DNA from: Microbacterium sp. T2.11-28
GTDB taxonomy: Bacteria > Actinomycetota > Actinomycetes > Actinomycetales > Microbacteriaceae
NCBI RefSeq assembly: GCF_950097975.1
Contig: NZ_CATNHF010000030.1
Location: 1-64,000, forward strand
Length of the DNA: 64,000 nucleotides
Direction of reading: 5' to 3'
The notes under the pieces are model-generated. The model was not told where the DNA came from and made no database searches. It worked only from the letters and a program-made list of their open reading frames with translations. Shown in pieces: positions 1-8,764 of this stretch (positions are counted from its first letter, which is position 1; every line of letters starts with the position of its first letter). The position numbers and the translations under genes are program-made.

Positions 1-2
1 CC

Positions 3-767
3 GCCGCGGCGCGCATCGCGACCGCGCTGCCGGCCACCGTCCCCGCGGAGCTGCCGGCCGAGACGCCGGCCACCGGCGTCGCCCCCGGGCTCGGCGCCGG
101 GATCTCGCTCCGGGGCGTCGACGCGCGCTGGCCGGGAGCGGCGGAGCCCTCGCTGCGCGGGATCGACCTGGACGTCGCGCCCGGGGAGCGGCTGCTCGTC
201 GTGGGATCCAGCGGCGCCGGCAAGACCACCCTCGCCCACGTGCTGGTCCGTTTCCTGGAGCACCGCGGCACGTTCACGATCGGCGGAGCCGACGTGCGGG
301 AGATCGCCCCCGACGACCTGCGGCTGACGGTCGGCCTGTGCGAGCAGAACCCGATGCTGTTCGACGAGGACATCCGCCAGAACCTGCTGTTCGCCCGCGA
401 CACCGCGACCGACGACGAGCTGACCGACGTGCTGGAGCGGGTGGGCCTCGGCTCGTGGCTGCGGGAGCGGGGCGGTCTCGGCGCCCGGGTGGGCGAGCGC
501 GGCGCGCTGGTCTCGGGCGGTCAGGCCCAGCGCATCGCCCTGGCGCGGGCGCTCCTGCGCGGCTTCGACGTGCTCGTCCTCGACGAGCCGACCGCGGGGG
601 TCGACCCCGCCGCGAGCGACGCCCTGCTCACCGACCTGCTCTCCGTGGCCGGGTCGGAGCGGGCCGCCGGCGCGGACCGGGCCGTCGTGCTCATCTCGCA
701 CGTCACGGTTCCCGCGGGTCTCGTCGACCGCACCGTGCGCCTGGCCGACGGACGCATCGTCTCCTGA
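3..767 (+). CDS. cydC: ABC exporter ATP-binding domain, CydC-like (5' truncated by window)
   Basis: The reading frame is open from the first bases, so the transmembrane half lies outside the window. What remains is an ABC-exporter nucleotide-binding domain: Walker A GSSGAGKTT (bases 207-233), Q-loop CEQNPMLF, signature VSGGQAQRIALARALL, Walker B VLVLDEPTAG and the switch histidine in LISHV. The EQNPMLFDEDIRQNLLFA stretch is typical of actinobacterial CydC, the partner of CydD in the cysteine/glutathione exporter needed for cytochrome bd assembly. The family is read from this motif only; another ABCC-type exporter is possible. The gene ends 6 bases before the convergent acetyltransferase gene. 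Confidence 0.65.
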   Translation, partial: AAARIATALPATVPAELPAETPATGVAPGLGAGISLRGVDARWPGAAEPSLRGIDLDVAPGERLLVVGSSGAGKTTLAHVLVRFLEHRGTFTIGGADVREIAPDDLRLTVGLCEQNPMLFDEDIRQNLLFARDTATDDELTDVLERVGLGSWLRERGGLGARVGERGALVSGGQAQRIALARALLRGFDVLVLDEPTAGVDPAASDALLTDLLSVAGSERAAGADRAVVLISHVTVPAGLVDRTVRLADGRIVS

Positions 768-773
768 GTCAGG

Positions 774-1370
774 TCAGAGGCTCATCGCGAAGGCCTGCGC
801 GCCGTGATGCGACGGCAGCGGCGTGAAGCCGAGGCGTGTGTAGAACGCGAGGGCACCGGTGTTGGCGGACGACGCGACGAGGTGCAGGCTCGGCACGCCG
901 CGCTCGCGCAGCGCGTCCGCCAGCGTCTCGATCAGACGGCGCCCCCACCCCTGTCCCTGGATCTCGGGCAGCAGGTCGATGTGGAGGTGGGCGGGATGCG
1001 CGTCGCCGTAGGGCTCGGCTCCGGCGCGCCGGCCGTAGGCGTAGATCAGCGTGCCGTCCTGACGCGTCCGCTCGCTCTCGGGCAGAGGCCAGCGCGCGGC
1101 GAAGCGCGGCCACCACTGCGTCGCGAACCAGTCCTCGAACGCCCGCGTGTCCGGGGTCCCGACGACGTAGCCGAGCGGGGTCCCCTCGTCGCTCTCCACG
1201 ACGAAGGCGAGGTCGGGATGCCGGGCGACGTACGGGAGGACGAAGACCTCGCCCCACAGGTCGTCGTCTTCGAAGATCCCCGTCCCGTCGGCGCCGGCGT
1301 CGGCGGTGCGCAGACAGATCTCGGACAGGGCGGGCTCGTCGCCGGGGCGGAAGGGACGGATCTGGGTCAC
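774..1370 (-). CDS. GNAT family N-acetyltransferase
   Basis: The protein has 198 residues and starts with GTG. The N-terminal strand-helix (TQIRPFRPGDEPALSEIC), the central acetyl-CoA loop (GQGWGRRLIETLADAL, Q/RxxGxG/A type) and the C-terminal SANTGALAFYTRLGF segment are the classic GNAT fold. The long middle insertion (FEDWFATQWWPRF) resembles the acetyltransferase-like domain linked to O-GlcNAcases. The acceptor substrate cannot be read. A TAGACT box lies 6 bases upstream of the GTG with no Shine-Dalgarno, so the mRNA is probably leaderless. The gene directly follows the DUF2867 gene (gap 9 bases) but seems to have its own promoter. Confidence 0.85.
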   Translation of the reverse strand: MTQIRPFRPGDEPALSEICLRTADAGADGTGIFEDDDLWGEVFVLPYVARHPDLAFVVESDEGTPLGYVVGTPDTRAFEDWFATQWWPRFAARWPLPESERTRQDGTLIYAYGRRAGAEPYGDAHPAHLHIDLLPEIQGQGWGRRLIETLADALRERGVPSLHLVASSANTGALAFYTRLGFTPLPSHHGAQAFAMSL

Positions 1371-1376
1371 GCTCCG

Positions 1377-1382
1377 AGTCTA
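1377..1382 (-). promoter_or_regulatory. Candidate -10 box of a leaderless GNAT gene
   Basis: TAGACT on the minus strand, followed by exactly 6 bases and the GTG at 1370. It overlaps the TAG stop codon of the upstream gene. Confidence 0.5.
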
Positions 1383-3029
1383 GGGAGCGGGTGCCGCCGC
1401 CTCCGGCTGCGCGGTCGGCGTCGTCTGGGATGCCTCGGGTGTCTGGGGTGCCTCGGACGTCTGAGCGTCCTGCGTCGTCGGGGCGGCCTCGGCCGCGGCC
1501 GTCATGCGGTTGGCCATCCCCCGGAAGATGAAGCCGTGGAACGGCAGCACCGCGAGCCAGTACAGCCGGCCCGCGAGCCCCCGCGGGAAGAACACGGCCC
1601 GCTGCCGGTAGACCGCACCGCCGCCCGCGCCCGGTTCCGCCGGATCGCAGGCGAGGTCGAGCCAGGCCAGCCCCGGCACGCGCATCTCGGCGCGCAGGCG
1701 CAGCAGGCGCCCCGGATCGACCTTCTCGACCCGCCAGAAGTCGATCGCGTCGCCGACCGCCACGCGTCCGCGGCTGCGGCGCCCGCGCGCGAGGCCGACT
1801 CCGCCGACGAGACGGTCCATCCATCCCCGGATCGCCCACAGCACGGGCGAGGAGTACCACCCGCTCTCGCCGCCGATCGCGGAGATCACCGCCCAGAGCC
1901 GCTCCGGAGACGCGGTCGTGCGCGCCGTGCGCACGTCGGTGTACACGGTGCGCCCCGCCCACTCCGGGTCGCTCGGCAGCGGATCGGACGGGACGCCCGA
2001 CACCGCGGCGTCCTGCCAGCTCGTCTCCACCGCGTCGGCCTCCACGCGGCCGAGCGCCAGCCGCACCGCCTCGCGGTAGCCGGTGAGCCCGTCCGCGGGC
2101 GGCGGGATCAGCCGGTCGACGTCGTGGTCGTTCATGACGCAGTCGTGCACGAGAGAGGCGATGAGCGGACGTGCGATCGAGCGCGGCACCGGCGTCACGA
2201 CATTCACCCAGTGCGAGGCGAGCCCCGGCGTGAGCACCGGCAGCGGCGCGATCGGCCGCTGCGGAAGCCCCGCCTCCACCGCGTAGCCGTTCATCATCTG
2301 GCCGTAGCGGAGCACGTCCGGTCCGCCGATGTCGACCGTGCGGTTGACGTCCGGCGCTACCCGTGCGGCCCCCAGCAGGTAGTGCATGACGTCTCGCACG
2401 GCGATCGGCTGGATGTGGTTGCGCACCCAGCGCGGCGCCGGCATGTAGGGCAGCACCTCGGTGAGGTGGCGGATCATCTCGAACGAGGCCGAGCCCGACC
2501 CGATCACGACCCCCGCCTGCAGCACCAGCGTCGGCACGCCGCTGCGGAGGAACTGCTCGCCGACCTCCACCCGTGAGCGCAGGTGCGGACTCAGCTCCAC
2601 GCCGTCGGGGTGGAGCCCGCCGAGGTAGACGATCCGGCCGACGGAGGCCGAGGCCGCCGCGGCCGCGACGGTGCGCGCGGCGGCGAGGTCGCTCTCCTCG
2701 AATCCCTTCCCCTGGCCCATCGAGTGGATGAGGTAGAACAGCACGTCGACGTCGGGCACGGCCTCGGCGACGGCGGCCTCGTCGTCCGCGGAGCCGGCCA
2801 CCACCTCGACGTCGTCGCCCCACGAGAAGGCGGGGAGTCGCCCGGGGTGGCGCACCAGCACGCGCACCCGGTAGCCGGCGGCCAGCAGGCGCGGCACGAG
2901 CCGGCCGCCCAGATAGCCGGTGGCCCCGAGCACCAGCGCGCGCGGGGCGGAGCCGTCGGCGCGCGGGAGGGCGCGCAGCACCTCCTCGCGCCCGGTCGGA
3001 GTCGACAGGCCCGCGTGATCCTCACCCAT
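1380..3029 (-). CDS. NAD(P)-binding epimerase-like protein with DUF2867 domain
   Basis: The protein has 549 residues. Residues about 30-290 form an atypical short-chain dehydrogenase (NmrA/complex I NDUFA9-like) domain: VLGATGYLGGRL is the glycine-rich dinucleotide loop and VLVRHPGRL follows the second strand. Residues about 300-500 match the DUF2867 polyketide-cyclase-like domain (WAVISAIGGESGWYS, CDPAEPGAGGG, FHGFIFRGMANRM). The last 45 residues are a Thr/Pro/Ala/Gln-rich tail with no predicted fold. The family is often annotated as SDR oxidoreductase; the reaction is unknown. A TAAGGT box 6 bases before the ATG suggests a leaderless transcript. Confidence 0.85.
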   Translation of the reverse strand: MGEDHAGLSTPTGREEVLRALPRADGSAPRALVLGATGYLGGRLVPRLLAAGYRVRVLVRHPGRLPAFSWGDDVEVVAGSADDEAAVAEAVPDVDVLFYLIHSMGQGKGFEESDLAAARTVAAAAASASVGRIVYLGGLHPDGVELSPHLRSRVEVGEQFLRSGVPTLVLQAGVVIGSGSASFEMIRHLTEVLPYMPAPRWVRNHIQPIAVRDVMHYLLGAARVAPDVNRTVDIGGPDVLRYGQMMNGYAVEAGLPQRPIAPLPVLTPGLASHWVNVVTPVPRSIARPLIASLVHDCVMNDHDVDRLIPPPADGLTGYREAVRLALGRVEADAVETSWQDAAVSGVPSDPLPSDPEWAGRTVYTDVRTARTTASPERLWAVISAIGGESGWYSSPVLWAIRGWMDRLVGGVGLARGRRSRGRVAVGDAIDFWRVEKVDPGRLLRLRAEMRVPGLAWLDLACDPAEPGAGGGAVYRQRAVFFPRGLAGRLYWLAVLPFHGFIFRGMANRMTAAAEAAPTTQDAQTSEAPQTPEASQTTPTAQPEAAAPAP

Positions 3030-3035
3030 GCGGGC

Positions 3036-3041
3036 ACCTTA
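3036..3041 (-). promoter_or_regulatory. Candidate -10 box of the leaderless DUF2867 gene
   Basis: TAAGGT on the minus strand, 6 bases before the ATG at 3029; no Shine-Dalgarno is present between them. Confidence 0.5.
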
Positions 3042-3115
3042 CGCGCTCCGGCGCCGCACCCCCTACCCCCTTGCGTCCAGGCGTTCTGGCGTCCAGGGGG
3101 ATCGGCGTGGCGCGG

Positions 3116-5017
3116 TCAGCGGCGGCCGGTGCCGAACACGCCGCGGATGACGGAGTTCAGGATCGTCTGCGTCGTCTTGGAGTTGAGCACCTGCTCCAGC
3201 GGCGACGTCTGCTTCGCGCGCGTCGTGCGCGTGCGCGTCGAGCCGCCGGTGGCCTTGATGAGGCGGTCGTACTCCTTCTGACGCTCGCGCTCCGCCGCGG
3301 CGTCGGCCTTGGCGATCGCGGCCTGCTGCTTCGCGAACTCGGCGTCGGCCTTGGCCTTCTCGACGGCCGCCCGCTCCGCGGCATCCTGCTCGGCGGCCGC
3401 GTTCATCTTGGCCGTGAGGATCTCGCGCGCCGACTCGCGGTCGATGGCGGTGCCGTACTTCGCCAGCAGCGGCGACGCGTGCACGGCGCGCTCGATGTCC
3501 GGGTCGGGCGTGGGCGACATGAGGCCCTGCGGCGCGCGCAGCCGCGTCCAGGCGACCGGCGTCGGCGCCCCCTTCTCGCTCATCACCGTCACGATCGCCT
3601 CGCCGGTGCCGAGCTCCTGCAGCGTGCGCTCGAGGTCGTACCCGCTCTTGGGGTAGGTGCCGACGGTCGCGCGGAGCGCCTTGGCGTCGTCGGGGGTGAA
3701 GGCGCGGAGGGCGTGCTGCACGCGCGATCCCAGCTGCGCCAGCACGTCGCCGGGCACGTCCTTCGGCGTCTGGGTCACGAAGAACACGCCGACGCCCTTG
3801 GAGCGGATGAGCCGCACGGTCTGCGTGATCGCCGCGAGAAAGTCCTTCGAGGCGTCCCGGAACAGCAGGTGCGCCTCGTCGAAGAAGAAGACGAGCTTCG
3901 GCTTGTCGAGGTCGCCCACCTCGGGGAAGATCTCGAACAGCTCCGCGAGGAGGTACATCAGGAACGTCGAGAAGAGCGCCGGCTTGTCGGCGACGCCGGG
4001 GACCTCGAGCAGCGAGATGACGCCGCGCCCGTCGGCGGCCGTGCGCAGGAAGTCCGCGACGTCGAACTCGGGCTCGCCGAAGAACACGTCGGCGCCGTCG
4101 TCGGCGAAGGTGATCAGCTCGCGGAGGATCACGCCCGCCGTCGCCGCCGACAGCCCGCCGAGCTCCTTCAGCTCGGCCTTGCCGTCCTCGCTCGTCAGGT
4201 ACGACAGCACCGCCCGCAGGTCGGCGAGGTCCACGAGCGCGAGCCCGTTGGCGTCGGCGTAGTGGAAGACGAGGCCGAGGCTCGACTCCTGCGTGGCGTT
4301 GAGGCCCAGCACCTTGCTGAGCAGGAGGGGCCCGAAGCCCGACACCGTCGCGCGGACCGGCACGCCCTTGCCGACGCCGCCGAGGGCGAAGTACTCGGTG
4401 GCCGAGGCCGCCGGCGCCCAGTCCTGCCCGATCGCGCTGGTGCGCGCGAGCAGCTTCTCGTTCGGCGTGCCCGGCGTCGCGACGCCCGACAGGTCGCCCT
4501 TGATGTCGGCGGCGAAGACCGGCACGCCCTTGGCCGCGAGCTGCTCGGCGAGGCCCTGCAGCGTGCGCGTCTTGCCGGTGCCGGTGGCGCCGGCGACCAG
4601 GCCGTGCCGGTTCATCATGGCGAGCGGGATGCGGATCTGCGCGGTCGGCACCGGGTCGGTGTTCACGAGCGCGCCGAGGTCGAGGGTCGGCCCGTCGAAC
4701 GTGTAGCCCGTCACGACGGCGGCGACCTCGTCCGCATCCAGCGGCCCATCCGACGGCGCCGGCTCGGCGGTGGGCTCCGTCGCGGACGGTGCTCCCGCGG
4801 TCGGCGGCTCGACCGCGGCGGCCGTCGAGGGAGCCTCCTCCTCCGCGGCGGCGGCGTCGGGCGCCGGCGCGTCGTCCCGGCCCGCCTTCGCCGCCTCGGC
4901 CTTCGCCGCCGCGAGCGCGGCCTTGGCCTGGGCGAGCTTCAGCGCCGCCTCGGCGGCGTCGGCTTCGGCCTGCAGGCGGGCGAGCTCGGCGGCGGCGGCA
5001 TCCTCGGGCGCGGTCAT
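3116..5017 (-). CDS. HerA-like/DUF853 (YjgR) ATPase
   Basis: The protein has 633 residues. Residues 1-100 are an Ala/Glu-rich coiled-coil plus a Pro-rich linker. The helicase-HerA-like ATPase begins near 105 with Walker A GATGTGKT (143-150), DIKGDLSG (171-178), and Walker B FFFDEAHLLF (377-386). A late arginine-bearing region (FFVTQTPKDVPGDVLAQLGSRVQHALRAF) and a second Ala/Glu/Lys-rich coiled coil close the protein. The DUF853/YjgR family is widely conserved but has no agreed function; DNA translocation is only implied by fold. It begins 4 bases after the PAP2 gene ends, yet a TAGGCT box inside the PAP2 stop region could drive a leaderless transcript. Confidence 0.88.
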   Translation of the reverse strand: MTAPEDAAAAELARLQAEADAAEAALKLAQAKAALAAAKAEAAKAGRDDAPAPDAAAAEEEAPSTAAAVEPPTAGAPSATEPTAEPAPSDGPLDADEVAAVVTGYTFDGPTLDLGALVNTDPVPTAQIRIPLAMMNRHGLVAGATGTGKTRTLQGLAEQLAAKGVPVFAADIKGDLSGVATPGTPNEKLLARTSAIGQDWAPAASATEYFALGGVGKGVPVRATVSGFGPLLLSKVLGLNATQESSLGLVFHYADANGLALVDLADLRAVLSYLTSEDGKAELKELGGLSAATAGVILRELITFADDGADVFFGEPEFDVADFLRTAADGRGVISLLEVPGVADKPALFSTFLMYLLAELFEIFPEVGDLDKPKLVFFFDEAHLLFRDASKDFLAAITQTVRLIRSKGVGVFFVTQTPKDVPGDVLAQLGSRVQHALRAFTPDDAKALRATVGTYPKSGYDLERTLQELGTGEAIVTVMSEKGAPTPVAWTRLRAPQGLMSPTPDPDIERAVHASPLLAKYGTAIDRESAREILTAKMNAAAEQDAAERAAVEKAKADAEFAKQQAAIAKADAAAERERQKEYDRLIKATGGSTRTRTTRAKQTSPLEQVLNSKTTQTILNSVIRGVFGTGRR

Positions 5018-5021
5018 GCGC

Positions 5022-5651
5022 TCAGCCTAGCGAGCGCTCCCTCGCCAGCGGCAGGGTGAACGCCGCGGCGACGACCAGCGCCGCACCCGTGCCCACGAGC
5101 ACTCCGCCGAGGGTGTCGCTCAGCCAGTGCGCGTGCACCTGCGTGCGGCTGAATGCCATGAGCGCCGCCCACGCCGCGCCGACCAGCGCCACCCACACGC
5201 GCGGGAAGATGATCGTCACGGCGACGGCGATCGTGGCGGCATTGGCGGTGTGACCGGACGGGAAGGACCCGTGGTCGGAGATCACGAGCATGTCCTCCGG
5301 GCGCACCCTGCCGAAGATCGTCTTCAGCAGCTGCACGAACGCCGCGCTCAGCCCGGAGGCCGCAAGGAAGTACAGGCCCGATCGCCACCTGCGCGCCGCG
5401 ACCAGCGCGAGGCACCCGCCGAGGGGCACCACGTATGTGGCGAACCAGCCGCCGCCCAGGAAGTCGAGGGTGTACGACAGGTGGCTGAGACCGGGGAGCA
5501 CCGAGCCCACGGTCGTGTTCCACCAGGTGTCGATGTCGACGTCGGTCTCGAGCGCCACGGCGATGCCGAGCACGATGGCGGCCGTCATCAGGACGAGTCC
5601 GACGACGAGGCGCTGGAGGCCCCAGGTGATCTCGACATCTGTGACGCGCAT
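5022..5651 (-). CDS. PAP2-superfamily membrane phosphatase
   Basis: The protein has 209 residues and about six membrane helices. All three phosphatase motifs are intact: K110-TIFGRVRP-118 (KxxxxxxRP), PSGH at 131-134 and SR-x5-H-x3-D at 169-179. Family members remove phosphate from phosphatidic acid, diacylglycerol pyrophosphate or undecaprenyl pyrophosphate on the outer membrane face. The catalytic His134 and His175 are placed at extracellular loop boundaries, as expected. The substrate here cannot be told apart; undecaprenyl-PP recycling is a reasonable guess. A TACGCT box sits 6 bases upstream of the ATG. Confidence 0.9.
   Translation of the reverse strand: MRVTDVEITWGLQRLVVGLVLMTAAIVLGIAVALETDVDIDTWWNTTVGSVLPGLSHLSYTLDFLGGGWFATYVVPLGGCLALVAARRWRSGLYFLAASGLSAAFVQLLKTIFGRVRPEDMLVISDHGSFPSGHTANAATIAVAVTIIFPRVWVALVGAAWAALMAFSRTQVHAHWLSDTLGGVLVGTGAALVVAAAFTLPLARERSLG
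5024..5029 (-). promoter_or_regulatory. Candidate -10 box of the leaderless HerA-like gene
   Basis: TAGGCT on the minus strand, 6 bases before the ATG at 5017. It overlaps the last codons of the PAP2 gene. Confidence 0.45.
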
Positions 5652-5657
5652 CGCCCC

Positions 5658-5663
5658 AGCGTA
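5658..5663 (-). promoter_or_regulatory. Candidate -10 box of the leaderless PAP2 gene
   Basis: TACGCT on the minus strand, 6 bases before the ATG at 5651, in the gap after the MFS gene. Confidence 0.5.
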
Positions 5664-5718
5664 GCCGCGGCCGGGCCCGTGTCCGCGCCCGGCGCCGCAC
5701 GGCGTCGCTCGTGTCGGG

Positions 5719-7047
5719 TCAGGGGGCGAGACGCTCCACGGTCCGGGGACGCACGATCAGCCAGAGCGAGGCCAGGCCGATCACGGCGCAGCCGACCATG
5801 ACCGAGGCCATCGTGGTGGCCGTGATCCCGGCGTCCTTCGCGATCCAGCCCACGAGCGGCGAGATGATCCCGGCCACGCCGAAGTTCGTCGCGCCGACGA
5901 TCGACTGCGCCGTGCCCGCCGCGTTCCCGTGCCGGTCGAGGGCGAGCACCTGCACGCAGGGGAAGGTGAAGCCGCACGCGGTCATGAAGAAGAACAGCGG
6001 CACGACGGTTCCCCACAGACCCAGCCCGAGCTGATCGGTGATGATGATCGACGCGCCGGCGACGACGAGCACCGCCGTCGACCAGGCCAGCACCCACTGC
6101 GGACCGAAGCGCGCGGCCAGCCGCGACGCCGCCTGCACCCCGAGCACGACGCCCAGGGAGTTGGCGGCGAAGAGCAGTCCGTACTGCTGCGCGTCGAACC
6201 CGTAGGACTCCTGGAACAGGAACGACGAGGCCGACAGGTACGAGAACAGGCCCGAGAAGCTCATGCCGCCGATGATCAGCACGCCGATGAACACGCGGTC
6301 GCCGAAGACGCTCCGGTAGCGCTGCCAGACCGTGGTGGCCCCCCGCTCCCGGCGACGTGCCGGCGGCAGTGTCTCGGGGATGAAGATGATGGCGGAGACG
6401 AGCATCACGGCGCCGTAGATCGCGAGGACTCCGAAGACGCCGCGCCACGACGTGACGAGCAGCAGACCCGAGCCCACGAGCGGCGCGAGCACGGGGGCGA
6501 CGCCCGAGACCAGCGCCAGCCGGGACAGCATGACCACGAGGCGGCGCCCGCCGAACAGGTCGCGCACGATCGCCGCGGCGACGACACCGCCCGCGGCGGC
6601 TCCGGCCCCCATGAGGACGCGGGCGACCGAGAGCAGCTCGAGGGTGGGCGCGAAGGCGGCCGCCGCGCTGGCGAGCACGTGGAGCGCGGTCACCGCGAGC
6701 AGCGGCAGGCGGCGCCCGACCTTGTCGCTGAGGGGCCCGACGATCAGCTGGCCGAGGGCGAAGCCGATCATCGTGCCGGTCAGGGTCAGCTGGATCGCCG
6801 CGTCGGTGGTCTGGAAGTCCTCGCGCAGCACCGGGAAGGCGGGCAGGTAGAGGTCGATCGTGAAGGGCCCCAGAGCGGTGAGCGCCCCGAGCAGGATGAC
6901 GTACAGCACACGCCGCGGCGTGGAGATCCGATCGCCCGGATGCAGGACGATCGGCGCCGTGGCCGGATGGGCGCCCAGGGTGCGGATCGCGCCGGTCGCG
7001 GCGGGGCGGGCGGCGGGCGGGAGCGGGATGGAGGCGGTGTCGCGCAC
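5719..7047 (-). CDS. Bcr/CflA family multidrug MFS transporter
   Basis: The protein has 442 residues with twelve hydrophobic segments. LGALTALGPFTIDLYLPAFP (helix 1, drug:H+ antiporter-1 signature) and GFALGQLIVGPLSDKVGRR (MFS motif A) place it in the Bcr/CflA subfamily, which exports drugs such as bicyclomycin or chloramphenicol; the true substrate is unknown. The frame stays open to an ATG at 7191, but those extra 48 residues are not conserved-looking. A GTG at 7047 has AAGGA about 5 bases upstream, so I chose it. The gene is divergent from the DUF3105 gene and upstream of PAP2 on the same strand. Confidence 0.85.
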   Translation of the reverse strand: MRDTASIPLPPAARPAATGAIRTLGAHPATAPIVLHPGDRISTPRRVLYVILLGALTALGPFTIDLYLPAFPVLREDFQTTDAAIQLTLTGTMIGFALGQLIVGPLSDKVGRRLPLLAVTALHVLASAAAAFAPTLELLSVARVLMGAGAAAGGVVAAAIVRDLFGGRRLVVMLSRLALVSGVAPVLAPLVGSGLLLVTSWRGVFGVLAIYGAVMLVSAIIFIPETLPPARRRERGATTVWQRYRSVFGDRVFIGVLIIGGMSFSGLFSYLSASSFLFQESYGFDAQQYGLLFAANSLGVVLGVQAASRLAARFGPQWVLAWSTAVLVVAGASIIITDQLGLGLWGTVVPLFFFMTACGFTFPCVQVLALDRHGNAAGTAQSIVGATNFGVAGIISPLVGWIAKDAGITATTMASVMVGCAVIGLASLWLIVRPRTVERLAP

Positions 7048-7266
7048 GGGATCCTTGGGGAGCGAGAACGGGAAGACGGAGAGAGGAATGACCGGCGAAC
7101 GGGCGCGGAACGGAACAATTCCTGCGCAGGGAAGGGCCGAATCGATTCGACGACCTCTCGATCTTAGCGCTTTCCCAGCCTGCGGGCTCATGCCGGTGCA
7201 TAGGATTGACGCGTCCGTGTGCCTCGCGCCGGACCATCCGCCGTCCCCGAGCCGAGATCACCGCAC

Positions 7267-7980
7267 ATGACCCCGACTGCCCCCTCCGGTAAGCGCGCGA
7301 GCGGCAACCCCGCCACGCAGGCTTCGCTGAACCAGACCGCCAAGCAGCAGCGCGAGCAGCAGAAGCAGGCCAAGCTCGCCGAGTACCAGCGGCAGCTCGA
7401 GAAGCGCCGGCGCAGCAAGGTGCTGTGGTGGGTGGTCGGATCGACCGCGGGGCTGGCGGTCATCGCACTCATCGCCGCCTCGATCATCTTCACGCCCCGC
7501 CCGGTCACCCTCGAGCGGGGCGACGGCGACGGCTCCGGGATCTCCGGCGTCGAGACCTTCAGCAACTCGGCCACGCACGTCGAGGGCGAGGTCACCTACG
7601 CGCAGACTCCCCCGGCCGGCGGCGACCACAACCCCGTCTGGCTGAACTGCGGCGTCTACTCCGAGCCGGTTCCGAACGTCAACGCGGTCCACTCCCTCGA
7701 GCACGGCGCCGTGTGGATCACCTACGACCCCGAGCGGGTGGACGACGCGGGCGTCGCGGCGCTGCGCGAGCAGCTGCCCTCCAGCTACGTCATCCTCTCG
7801 CCCTACCCCGGTCTCCCCGCACCGATCGTCGCGAGCGCCTGGAACGCCCAGCTCCAGGTCGAGTCGGCCGACGACGAGCGCATCGGCGAGTTCCTCGGCG
7901 CGTACTGGCGCAGCACGAGCGCACCCGAGCCCAACGCGGCCTGCACCGGCGCGCTCGACGCGCCCGGCAAGCAGTCCTGA
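7267..7980 (+). CDS. DUF3105 membrane-anchored protein
   Basis: The protein has 237 residues. A charged, Gln/Lys-rich cytoplasmic N-terminus (residues 1-50, probably coiled coil) is followed by one membrane helix (about 51-74) and an extracellular DUF3105 domain. The hallmark segments are visible: GGDHNPVWLNCGVY, NAVHSLEHGAVWITY and SPYPGLPAPIVASAW. Two cysteines (in LNCGVY and AACTG) may pair. The function of DUF3105 is not known; it is commonly found next to DUF305 genes, as here (gap 14 bases). The ATG at 7267 was preferred over an in-frame GTG at 7219; a TAGGAT box at 7201-7206 could be the promoter. Confidence 0.88.
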   Translation: MTPTAPSGKRASGNPATQASLNQTAKQQREQQKQAKLAEYQRQLEKRRRSKVLWWVVGSTAGLAVIALIAASIIFTPRPVTLERGDGDGSGISGVETFSNSATHVEGEVTYAQTPPAGGDHNPVWLNCGVYSEPVPNVNAVHSLEHGAVWITYDPERVDDAGVAALREQLPSSYVILSPYPGLPAPIVASAWNAQLQVESADDERIGEFLGAYWRSTSAPEPNAACTGALDAPGKQS

Positions 7981-7994
7981 GGCCCCGCGCGCAC

Positions 7995-8675
7995 ATGACC
8001 GACGACGCGCCGGAGACGGCGGCGGCCCGCACCCTCCCGCCGTGGTGGGCGGTCCTGCTGGTCGCACTCGCCATCGCCGGCACGGCGTTCGCCATCGGCC
8101 GCTTCTCGACGTTCGACATCGCCCCGGTCACTCCCGGCGACACCTCGGCCGAGGCGGGCTTCGCGCGCGACATGCAGGTCCACCACTCGCAGGCGATCGA
8201 CTTGGCGATGACCATCTACCGCTCGACCGACGACGGCGACCTGCGCGCCCTCGCCTACGACATCGCCACGGGGCAGGCCGAGCAGAAGGGCGTGATGTAC
8301 GGCTGGCTCGTCCAGTGGGGACTCCCCCAGGCGGGCGGGCCGACGATGCAGTGGATGTCGGCCTCCGAGGCGGGACACGCGCACGGCGGGTCCTCGTCGG
8401 CGCCCCTGTCCGAGCAGGAGGCGCGCGAGGCGATGGGCATGGCCAGCGAGGCGGAGCTCGACGAGCTCGGCGCGGCGACCGGCCGTCAGGCGGACTGCCT
8501 GTTCCTGGAGCTGATGATCCGCCACCACGAGGGCGCGATCCCGATGGCCGAGGCGATCCTCGAACTCGGCACCGAGCCGCAGGTGCTGGCCGTGGCCGAG
8601 CGGATGAAGAACGCGCAGCAGTTCGAGATCGACGCGATGACCTCGATGCAGCAGCGCCTCGGCTGCAGCGGCTGA
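7995..8675 (+). CDS. DUF305 protein, membrane-anchored
   Basis: The protein has 226 residues: one N-terminal membrane helix (about 17-35), then an extracellular ferritin-like DUF305 domain. The two paired-histidine motifs that define the family are present, DMQVHHSQAIDLA and MIRHHEGAIPMA, together with a Met-rich and His-containing middle (MQWMSASEAGHAHGG). Such clusters suggest binding of copper or another soft metal, but this is inference; no reaction is established. It is co-transcribed with the DUF3105 gene and shares a bidirectional terminator with the convergent sugar permease gene. Confidence 0.88.
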   Translation: MTDDAPETAAARTLPPWWAVLLVALAIAGTAFAIGRFSTFDIAPVTPGDTSAEAGFARDMQVHHSQAIDLAMTIYRSTDDGDLRALAYDIATGQAEQKGVMYGWLVQWGLPQAGGPTMQWMSASEAGHAHGGSSSAPLSEQEAREAMGMASEAELDELGAATGRQADCLFLELMIRHHEGAIPMAEAILELGTEPQVLAVAERMKNAQQFEIDAMTSMQQRLGCSG

Positions 8676-8711
8676 CCCCGGCTCCCGCCGCCGAGCTCCC
8701 GGACAGACGAA

Positions 8712-8745
8712 GATCGGGGCCGCTCCCCCCGGTGCGGCCCCGATC
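8712..8745. terminator. Bidirectional hairpin terminator between DUF305 and sugar permease genes
   Basis: Perfect 11-bp arms GATCGGGGCCG / CGGCCCCGATC around a 12-base C-rich loop, placed between two convergent genes. There is no strong T tract, as is usual in high-GC actinobacteria. Confidence 0.75.
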
Positions 8746-8764
8746 CCGTACGACGCGCGGGGCG

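Noticed and set aside
3071..5059. A 662-codon plus-strand frame opposite the HerA-like gene
   Set aside because: It mirrors the coding strand, is Arg/Gly/Leu-rich and shows no motif; the minus-strand ATPase has complete Walker motifs.
5719..7191. Starting the Bcr/CflA gene at the ATG at 7191
   Set aside because: The added 48 residues are not part of the family, and the GTG at 7047 has AAGGA at a suitable distance.
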